DNA of 64,000 nt from Phyto melanocephala. Taxonomy: Eukaryota; Arthropoda; Insecta; Diptera; Rhinophoridae. Positions 45,002-54,305 of this stretch are shown one piece after another. The notes under the pieces are model-generated. The model made no database searches, was not told the origin of the DNA, and saw only the letters and a list, made by a program, of their open reading frames with translations. Numbering within the stretch: the first letter of the stretch is position 1; every line of letters begins with the position of its first letter. The translations under genes were made by a program, and so were the position numbers. The stretch spans positions 125,884,833 to 125,948,832 of the forward strand of contig OW799233.1 of NCBI GenBank assembly GCA_941918925.1. The letters run 5' to 3'.

Positions 45002-46060
45002 ATGGTACTTTTTGTATTTTCTACGTTTATGAAGGTAGGATTGTACAATCAAGGACTATTGATTTCAGGTGAGACCAAAAATGTTATGGGCGACCAAAAT
45101 GGTACTTTTTTGAATTTTTATGGTACTTTTTGTGTTTTCAACGTTTGCGAAGCTAGAATTTTAAAATTAGTGGCTATTGATACAAGGTGAGACCGAAAAT
45201 ATTATGGTCGACCAAAAAGGTACTTTCTTGAAATTTTATGGTACTTTTTGCATTTTCTACGTTTATAAAGGTAGGATTGTACAATCAAGAACTATTGATT
45301 CCAGGTGTGACTAAAAATGTTATGGGCGACCAAAAAGGTACTTTTTTGAATTTGTATGGTACTTTTTGTATTTTCAAGGTTTGTGAAGGTAGAATTTTGA
45401 AATCAGTGACAATTAATACAAGATGAGACTAAAAGTGTTATGGTCGACCAAAAAGGTACTTTCTTTAATTTTTATGGTACTTTTTGTATTTTCAACGTTT
45501 GCGAAGGTAGAATTTTTAAATTAGTGACAATTGATACAAGGTGAGGCTAAAAATGTTATGGGTGACCAAAGAGGTACTTTTTTGAATTTTTATGGTACTT
45601 TTTATATATTCTACGTTTGCGAAGCTAGAATTTTAAAATAAGTGGCTATTGATTCCAGGTGAAACTGAAAATATTATGGGCGACCACAAAGGTACTTTTT
45701 TGAATTTTTATGGTACTTATTATATTTTTAACGTTTGCGAAGCAAGAATTTCGAAATTAGTGACTATTGATACAAGGTAAGGCTAAATATGTTATGGGCG
45801 ATCAAAAGGGTATTTCTGCATTATAATGGGACTTTTTGAATTTCCTACGTTTAAAAAGTTAAAATTGTGAAATAAAGGATTATTTATTCAAGTTTAGAAT
45901 TAAAATGATATTAAAGACACAAAAAAAGCCTTTTCGCATTTTTATTGTACTCTTTGTATTTTTACGTTTGTAAACATAGATTCTTAAAATTAGTGTTTTT
46001 TGATCCGAGGTCTAAGTCCTAATATTATGGACGACCAAAATTACTTTTGCTCTTTTTATA
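45002..46060. repeat. 118-bp tandem repeats of the Helitron, right segment
   Basis: Units begin at 45002, 45120, 45238, 45356, 45474, 45592 and 45710, an exact 118-base period seven times, then at least two more diverged units. They fall into type A (TATAAAGGTAGGATTGTACA) and type B (GCGAAGCTAGAATTTTAAAA), alternating A-B over the first part of the array. Open frames at 45002 and 45238 are repeat shadows. Confidence 0.9.
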
Positions 46061-46388
46061 TATTTTGTATACATAGAATTCTAAATAAAGGTAATAATAA
46101 ACCAAGTGGAAGTTTTATTGAAGGAAAAAAAGTTTCTTTTATTATTTTAGGGTAATTTTTGCAAAATATGAATCTTAATTTTTGAAACTCAGTAGCATTG
46201 ATCTTGCTTTTAGTTAGGAAATATATGCCCGATATATCCTTACTCTACTTATTATATTTCTAAGTAAATTGAATCAGAGATACAAATTTTCATAAATTGA
46301 ACCAAAAATATTTAATAATTATAAATAGAACTTGAGCATTCAATAAATAGTAAGAACTGCGCTAACGAAGTAGCGGGTTAAATGCTAG

Positions 46389-47166
46389 TAATATATAAAT
46401 AATATTTATTCGTTAAATAATATCAAGTTGTAGCATAAAGTTAATATGTAAAACTTTCTATTGCCGCAATTATTCATTAAACAACTAAATTTTCCTGACC
46501 GCTTATGGTAAGAGAATTAAGTCCAACATACTTATTTAGAGATAATGAAACGGTTTTGCAAAAATATATGCATAATTAATGAAATTCTAATGATTACTAA
46601 GAGGCTTTTTATTACAAAGAAGACAAGAGATAGAGCAAAATATTCATGGCCCAGACATTCGTTATACTTCATACGATAAATACATGCAGCAACATCTAAC
46701 TCTCACCCATGTGTGTTTGCAAATGTGCTTGTAAGTGTGCTAAACGTGATGAATAATTTTATCTGTGAAAAATGAAATAATTTACATAAAATTAAACACT
46801 CATATGCAGCTCTTATAACTAGGGTTTTTAGTACGGGATTTTATTGGGGAATACCCAAAAATGCTGATAATTTTTAACTCTAATATTTGATTTGATTTCC
46901 TTCCATTTTTGTCAATTCGTAAGAGATTCTAATATGGTTTTATATTTTTTAATGGGAAAATTCAACTCATATATTCTATTCAACAACACATAGTATCGCA
47001 CTGTAGAAGAGCGGGAACTTGTTCAGAGGCTTCAGAATAAGTGCTATTTAATTTTATTTTTAATGCCCTCAAGCACACAAAATACAATAGAAGGACGTGC
47101 AGCTGTGAAAACAAAACAGCCTAACTACGGGTGGATACAATGCTTAAGAAACGATAACCCATTACC
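46389..47166. other. AT-rich stretch without recognised genes
   Basis: Nothing is recognised after the Helitron end except ATTGCCGCAATT-like motifs (46459) that recur at 49.9-50.0 kb. Confidence 0.35.
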
Positions 47167-47236
47167 CGCGGTCTACACGTAGCAATATTTATAATCTAAA
47201 TTTAATTTTTATTTTATCGAACTTTTCTGTTTAAAC

Positions 47237-47580
47237 TAATATTCAAATTTTAATCAGGCTCGAGTTCATATTAATATTCTTATTGTTACAAAGAATTTGT
47301 ATTTTTTGTAGAATTTTGTGGTAAAAATATATGAAAAAGGAAAAATAAAGTAGTTACCGAGTTCAATTAACATAAGTCCCGTGAGTTAAATAGACGATAT
47401 TTACAACCAACATGCACCCACCGATCAAAGAGTGCTGATGATGAAATCTTAGCTGGTTTCGAAAATGCATTCCACTCGGCTAGTTGTCGGTAAAAATATA
47501 ATTTTTCAGTTTATAAAAAAATTCTTTGTAACAATAAGAATATTAATATGAACTCGAGCCTGATTAAAATTTGAATATTA
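47237..47580 (+). mobile_element. Minimal Penelope-like locus: inverted arms and ribozyme only
   Basis: A perfect 62-bp inverted repeat (47237-47298 and 47519-47580) encloses 220 non-coding bases with a hammerhead candidate. The arm contains CTCGAGC near its outer end, as do the outer ends of the two coding Penelope copies (CTCGAGC, CTCAAGC). The architecture, inverted 5' copy of the 3' terminus then truncated body, matches those copies, but no protein is left. It may be a severely truncated insertion or a non-autonomous derivative. Confidence 0.65.
47420..47491 (+). ncRNA. Candidate type I hammerhead ribozyme, best copy
   Basis: Distal helix I ACCGA/TCGGT (47420-47424, 47487-47491), then an internal loop, proximal helix I GAGTG/CACTC (47430-47434, 47473-47477), core CTGATGA (47435-47441), an extra T, helix II GAAATC/GGTTTC with a 6-base loop, GAAA (47461-47464), a 3-bp helix III AAT/ATT closed by GC, and C at 47472 as expected cleavage nucleotide. 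A type I fold with an internal loop in helix I and a minimal helix III is what is known for Penelope-associated hammerheads. The extra T between A9 and helix II is non-canonical and may reduce or abolish cleavage. Confidence 0.65.
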
Positions 47581-47597
47581 ATATTTATTACCTTTAT

Positions 47598-48350
47598 TAT
47601 ACCCTTCACCTGTGGTGCACAAGGGTATATATAGCTTTGTCATTCCGTTTGTAATTTCTACAATTTTCATTTCCGACCCCATAAAGTATATATTTTCTGA
47701 AAGCTTATAAATAGAGGAGTCGATTAAACCCTGACCGTCTGTCCGTCTGTCCGTCTATCCGTCTGTCCGTCTGCCCGTCTGTCCGTGTGTTGGTTGAAAT
47801 CAACTTTTAGAAGCAACTATATGTTCCTCAGATCTGTATATGGTATCAATCTCTTGGAAATATCCAGGAATGAATCGCTATTGAAATTCAGCACAATCGC
47901 CCCATAACTTTTTGAGATATGAGCAAAAAACCACGACCACCTCGTTTTTTTTCACAATTACAACAACAACATACATATATACATACATGTAAAAAACATA
48001 CCAAACAAAAAAAATTAAAAAAAAAAAAATATTAAAAATAATAAAAAAAACTACAAAAAAAAAAATTTAAAAAATATTTTAAAAAAAATTTTAAAAAATT
48101 TTTTTAAAATTTTTCTAAAAAAATTTTTTAAAAAAATTTAAAAAAAATATAAAAAAAAATAATAAAATATAAATAATATATAAAATAAAATAAAATTTTT
48201 TTGGCTCAGCTGGGATTCGATGCCACATTTATTCTAACGTGTACGTATTTTATATGGGATGAATGGTGATACAAACAATTGTTATTGCATGACTACACGT
48301 TGTGAAGGGTATATAAGATTCGGCACGGCCGAATATAGCACTGTTACTTG
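47598..48350 (+). mobile_element. DINE-1/Helentron-like repeat, GTCY-rich copy
   Basis: Same blocks as the copy in the LINE: TATACCCTTCACC start, GTCY run (about 47736-47790, longer by several units), A-rich tract (about 48000-48195, with extra alternating A and T runs) and 3' hallmark GATTCGGCACGGCCGAATAT. Insertion is again in T-rich sequence. It abuts the Penelope-like element at 48356. Confidence 0.85.
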
Positions 48351-48449
48351 TTTTATATTAGTTGAGCTTGAGGTCAAACAATTAAGTTAAAAATATTTGT
48401 TTATTTATTTATTTATTTTTAAATTTTCAATATTTCGCCTACCATCGTA

Positions 48450-49553
48450 AAAGATAACAGATATTTCAGGTATAAGGAAACAATTTATACACAAATTAGT
48501 GGCTTACCAATGGGTTCTCCGGCGTCACCCATAATTGCGGATATAGTTATGGAAGAATTATTACGTGATAGTATGGAAAAATTGGAAACTAAACCGAGAT
48601 TACTAACGAAATATGTTGACGACCTGTTTGGAATAGTACAAGAGAACGAAATTGAAAAAACTTTAAAACAACTTAATAGTTTCCACCGTAGAATTAAATT
48701 TACAATTGAAATAGAAACACAAGGACAACTTCCATATCTGGACGCATTGGTTATTAAAATTGGAAACAGAATCAAGGTAGATTGGTACCAAAAACCAACT
48801 TCATCAGGACGAATTATGAATTATTATTCATGTCTTCCTAAAAACATTATAATTAATACGGCATCCAATTTTATAACTAGAGTTTTAACAATAAGCGATA
48901 AACTATTTCATGACGAAAATACGAGGAAGATAACTAGTATATTGACAAAAAATTCTTTTCCAATGCATATAATTAGAAAACTAGTTCGGAAACGTAAGAG
49001 GAATAAAAGTAGAACTAGGACGGAAAATATAGCAAGAATTTACAAAGCATTTACGTATGTACCAAACATTTCTGAAAGGATTAAAAATTCTAAAATCTAC
49101 GATAAGGAAAAATATGGCATTGCACAAAAAGCGGGAAACACGCTCAGACAACTATTTACAAATACAAAAAGCGGGATAGACAAAATGGACAAATCGAATG
49201 TAATTTATAACATTAGATGCAGTGGTGACGATACCAATATATGCGATCAAGTATATATTGGTACAACAAAAAATAAATTAAGAACTAGAATAGCAGGACA
49301 CAGATCAGATTTAAGACATAGAGGAAAAATTCTTACACAAAAAACGGCACTTGCGGCCCACTGTGCGGAGAGAGAACACACACCCGACTTAAATAGTGTA
49401 ACAATTTTGCAAACAGAGAACAACTACAACAGACGACTCACATTGGAAATGCTTCATATTATTAATACACCAAAAGAGAAGAGAATTAACTTTAAGAGTG
49501 ACATTGATAACTGTGCACAGAACTATAGACAAATTATAAACAAGGGGAAATAA
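48450..49553 (+). CDS. Penelope-like RT (partial) with GIY-YIG endonuclease
   Basis: Open from the end of the inverted arm; the first Met is at 48510 but homology starts earlier (RYFRYKETIYTQISGLPMGS). RT motifs present are GLPMGSPASPIIADIVME and YVDD (residues 35-38 from the Met), followed by LPYLDALVIKIG and WYQKPTSSGRIMNYYS. After a short basic linker (KRKRNKSRTRT) comes TYVPNISERIKNSKIY, then the endonuclease VIYNIRCSG (GIY part) and VYIGTTKNKLRTRIAGHRSD, with AAHCAEREH further on. It ends RQIINKGK. Earlier RT motifs are missing through 5' truncation, so it is not autonomous. The protein is about two-thirds identical by eye to the copy at 38210, so the two are different subfamilies or old relatives. 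Confidence 0.85.
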   Translation, partial: KDNRYFRYKETIYTQISGLPMGSPASPIIADIVMEELLRDSMEKLETKPRLLTKYVDDLFGIVQENEIEKTLKQLNSFHRRIKFTIEIETQGQLPYLDALVIKIGNRIKVDWYQKPTSSGRIMNYYSCLPKNIIINTASNFITRVLTISDKLFHDENTRKITSILTKNSFPMHIIRKLVRKRKRNKSRTRTENIARIYKAFTYVPNISERIKNSKIYDKEKYGIAQKAGNTLRQLFTNTKSGIDKMDKSNVIYNIRCSGDDTNICDQVYIGTTKNKLRTRIAGHRSDLRHRGKILTQKTALAAHCAEREHTPDLNSVTILQTENNYNRRLTLEMLHIINTPKEKRINFKSDIDNCAQNYRQIINKGK

Positions 49554-49709
49554 TATGTAATTAGTTTAATATTAAATGTTGATAGATTACGTTTAGTTAT
49601 TATACTCATTGTAAGTGTATCTAGATTTATGTAATTAATTATCCAGTGGTTAAATGTATATTGATTTGTTGTTTTATATTTTGTTTATATATTTTTGTAT
49701 AATTTAAGA

Positions 49710-49748
49710 TTCCTGATGATGCCAACCGATGGTAGGCGAAATATTGAA
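49710..49748 (+). ncRNA. Candidate hammerhead ribozyme, Penelope copy 2
   Basis: TTC, CTGATGA (49713-49719), T, helix II GCC-A-ACC/GGT-A-GGC with loop GAT, GAAA (49738-49741), TATT, GAA (49746-49748). Layout equals copy 1, but helix II is entirely different in sequence and still pairs. An A-A mismatch sits in the middle of helix II. Helix I next to the core is only three base pairs. Confidence 0.55.
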
Positions 49749-49922
49749 AATTTAAAAATAAATAAATAAACAAATATTTTTAACTTAATTGTTTGACCTC
49801 AAGCTCAACTAATACAAAATAAAGTTTAAAATAAAAGGTCGATAAAAGCAAAAAAAAATTTTATATTTATTACCGCAATTGTAAAATTTGATTGCGTCTA
49901 TAGAGATTGCGACGTGTAGACC

Positions 49923-50430
49923 GCAAATTGCTATATGTGGCAATTTATTGCGCAATCATTGCTCTGCTCATTGCTTAAGCAATTATTGCCGCAATAAGCT
50001 GTCAAAATCGTATAATTTTCTTTGAAATTTTTGTTTTTCTTTGCAGAAACAAAGGAAAATTAAAATAATTTTACCTGATGATAATTTAGAGTGAGGCATT
50101 TAAAAAAAAAAACATAAAAGTTAAAACAAAAATATTAAATTTTATAAATAAATTACTTTTGTCGTGTTCTCCACCCAATAAAAATAAACATACTTTAGCA
50201 ATAAAGTGCCGTTATTCTGCCGACGTTTTTGGTTATGCTTAGCAATGAAAATTGCTACGTGGAGACCCAGCGTTAAGTCTAATAAGGCAACTTGAAATTA
50301 ACTAAGAAATAAAAAAAATTCGGGGAAAAGTATGCGATACTGGCTATGTGGTATTAATTTTCCGGGACGAATAGCTCGAAAAGTTTTATCGCGATCAAAA
50401 TGGCATAACATCATCCGGAATGATGAATCT
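49923..50430. repeat. GCAAT-rich stretch
   Basis: ATTGC/GCAAT motifs recur about every 10-20 bases (49870-50005), including the palindrome ATTGCTTAAGCAAT (about 49970). Such clusters can be subterminal repeats of a DNA transposon, in keeping with the GGTCTACACG inverted ends nearby. No coding. Confidence 0.4.
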
Positions 50431-51345
50431 AATTTGTTTGGGAATGATGTTGGGCCAAATATTGCTTCGAGTAATAAAAATTTACTAAGAATAAATTTTT
50501 GTTAATAAAAAGAAGAAAATGTGGAACTAATACACATGACCCCAAAGTAAAGCTTATAAGAGTCATCCATTCCAATTTCAGACAATATAAAATGATGTGT
50601 GAAAAAGAGCTGATGCAATTAAGGATCATTGATCCAAAAATGCTAAACGAAATGGCTCGTATAGACGTTCTGCACAATAAGCAGCGTAATGATCTTAAAC
50701 GAAAGTATGAAGAAGCTATGGCCATTAATAAGAGTTAAGTTCATGTGTTTTTGTCCATCGTTTTTATTTCACTTTCGGTACTGTGTGATTTATTCAATTT
50801 GTATGCTTCGTTTGTTTGATGACTGATGTGTTAATTGTGTCTTGTCTCCCCTTTGACCAACTGCTCGTGAACAGCAAAAAGTAGTACAAACTCAGCGACC
50901 AAATATGCAATCGGCGAAAGATGCTACGGCTGCTTCAGTTAAAATTGATCAGGTTATTGCCTGTTTTGAACGAGGACTCACGGTAAATTCATATCTAATT
51001 GATGCTGAACGTACACTTGAACAATAAATGGGTGACCGCGGTATAATTAGCAGTCGCCTTGGAGAGTTATAACAGCACCAACCTCTCCTATGTTATAAAT
51101 CACCTTTGGCGGACATGCGTCGTTAGCCATATGGATGCAAAAGACATGAGCACAACCAAGACAAAGCAGAATATGATGAGAAGATATCAGTGGCCTTAAC
51201 ACCTAAACAGGGGCAAAGTTTAAACTTCAAGAGGAACAATAAAAGAAAATTGAATCCTTGATGATTGAGCTGGATAAATATAAACAGTTGAGAGGCAATG
51301 GAGTGAATGAAAAGAAAATGGGCTCTTCAATTTATTCTAGATAGA
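50431..51345 (+). pseudogene. Unrecognised coiled-coil coding remnant
   Basis: Three coding-like stretches in the same strand: LIRVIHSNFRQYKMMCEKEL with LKRKYEEAMAINKS (50499-50738), QKVVQTQRPNMQSAKDATAA and KIDQVIACFERGLTVNSYLI (about 50875-51025), and LQEEQKKIESLMIELDKYKQ (about 51225-51290). All are helical with heptad-like spacing. Stops and frame changes separate them. A stretch before the second ends in AACAG and could be a decayed intron end. I do not recognise the parent protein. It could be a duplicated host gene fragment or an element I do not know. Confidence 0.45.
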
Positions 51346-53809
51346 GTTATGTTTTGTTTTGTATGTTATCAGTGAAGTTATCAGTGTGAAGCAGAGTACG
51401 AAAACAAACAAAAGGAAACGTTTCCAATAGTTTTGTTTCGATCATTTCAGAGAGGGAAAACAAAACGAAACAAAACCCAGAATAACGGTACATGCATTTT
51501 GTTTTGTATTGTTTTGTACTATGAGTGCAAACAAAACCAGAATCGAAAAGTACTCAGCTTCAATATGTTACATGCAAAACAATACAGTACAATACTTTCT
51601 GCAAACGTTTCAAAACGTTTGCTGATTGATTTGCTCTTTACATGAAAAATCTACATGTTTATTGCTGCTTGTTGTTGGGAATTTTTTAACATTTTACCTA
51701 CCAACATTAATTTTATGATCCTAATAACGATATGAAGCCACTGACTATAGTTTGCGAATTGGTAATGGTGCATTGTTATTATGATTGTTATAATCTTTTT
51801 GTTCTGCAAACGTTTGCAAACGTTTCATTCTTGTTTCGTACTCAAACGAAACATACCGTCAAAGCAAAGACTAAGAACAAAACCCGAATTGTTTTGTTTA
51901 TGCTCTTTTGCATTGAAGAGTTTGTGGTTTTGTTTTGCTCGCAAACAAAACGATTCATAAAAATTGAAAAGTTTCTGACTTAGATGATTTGTACTGTGTT
52001 TCGTTTATTTTCGTTCACTGGTGTGAAGTAGTGTGAAAAAGCACACATAGCTTTTAGAACATTTTACGCAGTTCATTAGTATTAACAGTTGGATATATGG
52101 ATGTGATATATCGATGTTACATGTTTTGCATTAATAGCCTCGGATCTCATGCAAATTTTCAAAACAAAATAAGGCGCCCTTTTTGACTCTTGGATCAAAC
52201 TATTTATCTTTTTGACAAAAAAAAAAAAAAACATCGTCATATATGTAGGAAAGGGGCACAGAAGAAAAAGAAACAGCTTCAATACCTACACTCGAGGATC
52301 CATGGTGTCCACTATGTGTTTGATATTTCATATGTTAATGGTGTTTTCTTTTCTCGGAAAAAATTTACCCTTTAAGAATACACATATTGGATCAGCGCAT
52401 ATGAGTGATGGTATAATGCCTACTTTGAAATTTTTTTTTATTTTACTCCTTCACTATAAAAATTTAACTGAAGTCTTTGTGATTTTATACAGTGCAGTAA
52501 TTTTTGTATTAAATAAGGGACAAATCATTGCAACACGAAGTCCTTTAAAAAGGAACACCAAAATACGCTTTTAACAAAAGGGCCAAAAATGGTTAATTTA
52601 CGATTTAACATTTTGTTTGTAATGGTAACTCAAGCAAAATTTACTCAAAAGTTCTACTTGAAGCGCTTGCTTGGATTGCAATGACACATTAATAAACCTT
52701 CAAGACTTTTTTAATCGTTTAATTGATCAATCATTTTATGGATAACCTTTTAGTTATAACTTTTATCTCAATTCCAGCATTTTTAACAGATTTTTTATTA
52801 AAGTTTGTTTTTGCAGTATTTCTTGTATGATTCTAATAGTAATATACCAATAAGAAACAAATTAGGTTAGCAGATGTGTGTTAATAAAAATTTTTTTGTG
52901 ATAAATTATAATTTAAATAAAAATTCCTGTTAGTCAGGTAACGCTATAAACACACAGACTACACAGCTACAACTATTGTTGTCTGCAATCGTTGCCGTGT
53001 AATAAATTGATAAAAAATTATTCAGTGCCGGTGGTGACAGTGGCTGCGGTGTAAAAAATTAAACGACGATAACTGTAAGCCGTCTTTAGCCGATAAACTT
53101 TCAGGTAATCACATTATTAATTTATTAATTTTGATATACATTTATTGCTTAAAGCTTTAAAATTAAACTAATGAAATTAAAAAAAGTATCCTTTGTTTCT
53201 GATTCTATTTTGAATTTTACGTTCTGAAATAAGATAATGGTCCTACGCTTGTTTATAGTTTAACTATCTGTTTGATTTGATATTATCTGGTTATATTGAT
53301 GTTGACTACATAGTGAATAAATAATTTATTTTATACTATTTGTAGTTTAGTTCATTGAAAAAGAGCACACTTAGAAAATGTTTGATTTTGCCATTAATTT
53401 TTTTTGTGGTTTAATGGTTAGTTGCAGATTGTGCGTCAAAATATACAACATTAATGGTAAATGTATTTCGTAAACACGTTGCATATTGTGTACTTACCAT
53501 TAGCCGAAATTAAACAAACAATTTGGCTGCCAAAACACCAGAAGGAGATATTTCATCGGCGGCTAAGCTACGGCTATTAACCGATCGGCTTCGCATTGTG
53601 ATAATAAACAATTGACTATTGAACAGCTGTTAATAGCTAACAAAAATAAAAATTAGCCCAAGTTGGCCACTGCTACAACGGTGGTTATGTTGCCCTGTTG
53701 TCGTGAAAATCATTATTTTCATTTACATACATGTATTCTATTTTTGACAGATTGTAGTCGGTAGCCTGCTGTCGTCTATGTGTTTACAGCACAACTATTG
53801 ATGTTAATA
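51346..53809. other. AT-rich stretch with CAAAAC/GTTTTG-rich part
   Basis: 51346-52010 is dense in GTTTTG and CAAAAC on both strands, with GCAAACGTTTCAAAACGTTTGC (split: GCAAACGTTT and AAACGTTTGC, about 51601-51622) and GCAAACGTTTGCAAACGTTT (about 51807-51826) palindromes. This suggests a degenerate foldback element. The rest holds no recognised gene; CTGTCGTCTATG (about 53768) resembles the end of the Harbinger-like element that follows. Confidence 0.4.
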
Positions 53810-54305
53810 CCATAGACAGACGACAGCGTTAATTTGCATTAAAATCTCACTAATGCAAATTAAAATTTTGCTGCGACAGACGACTGTTTCTGCATTTAGT
53901 AAAAATTTTAAAAATTGTAAATGCACTAGCAATCACAAATCTGAACATGTTCCTACAAGTTGGGATGGCAAAAGGACACTCTGAAATAAGAGAAAAAGAA
54001 TTGTGGAAATTCGTAGGTTTAATGCTATCTTTTCATGGAGGTTATAATTCATACATACATACATATGTATGTATATATGTATGTTGGTATTTTTTTAAAG
54101 GACCGTAACAGCACTTTTTGGGAGAGTGACGTGCTTACGATGGACGATACCAGTATTAAGGAAAGCTTTCGCCTAAACAGAAAGGCATTCCTTCCGGCAT
54201 TTAGTGCATTTACGTGAAATCTAATACACATTGGAATGGGGATAATTCAATAGTTAATTTGAATTAATACTTTTAATGCAAATTAATGCTGTCGTCTGTC
54301 TATGG
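53810..54305 (+). mobile_element. PIF/Harbinger-like element, deleted copy
   Basis: Inverted ends of 35 bases starting CCATAGACAGACGACAGC and GTTAATTTGCATTAAAA, with two differences between arms. Inside, a frame (54100-54217) reads MDDTSIKESFRLNRKAFLPA, which resembles the N-terminal block of HARBI1-type transposases (DDxxFRxxFRLxRxxF). The catalytic part is gone. A CATACATA/TATGTATG run lies at 54043-54085. A 3-bp duplication was not securely seen. Confidence 0.6.

Larger units (their letters stand above)
37017..46388 (+). mobile_element. Helitron, non-autonomous, enlarged by nested insertions
   Basis: The 5' end is TCTATATATATAAAAGAG followed by GACT repeats. The 3' end is a CGCTA/TAGCG hairpin (46360-46375), nine bases, then CTAG (46385-46388). 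It lies between A (37016) and T (46389), the canonical Helitron site. Removing the Penelope-like element (37881-39652) and the LINE (39952-44989), each with one target repeat, leaves about 2.5 kb. That residue is non-coding: an 5' portion with many GGTAAAAA/GGTACTTTTT motifs and an array of 118-bp repeats. It must be mobilised in trans. Confidence 0.8.
48356..49814 (+). mobile_element. Penelope-like retroelement, second coding copy
   Basis: About 90-base inverted arms (48356-48447 and 49727-49814) enclose a 5'-truncated coding region and a 3' UTR. The left arm stops inside the stem of the hammerhead candidate, so only the 3' copy has a complete core. The arms carry TATTAGTTGAGC at the outer edge and CTCAAGC just inside. 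No clear target duplication; the left edge is masked by the adjacent DINE. Confidence 0.8.
47168..49920. mobile_element. Possible inverted-repeat DNA element enclosing later insertions
   Basis: GGTCTACACGTAGCAAT at 47168 and its near complement ATTGCGACGTGTAGACC ending at 49920 are inverted. Similarity extends inward in patches (TTTTATCGAACTTTT against TTTTATCGACCTTTT). A third, direct copy of the right-end motif, ATTGCTACGTGGAGACC, lies at about 50252-50268. Two Penelope loci and a DINE lie between the ends, so the original element was short. Target duplication is not evident. Confidence 0.4.

Noticed and set aside
45002..45426. Two similar 62-codon proteins in tandem
   Set aside because: They are the 118-bp repeat (as a 236-bp pair) read in register, not genes.
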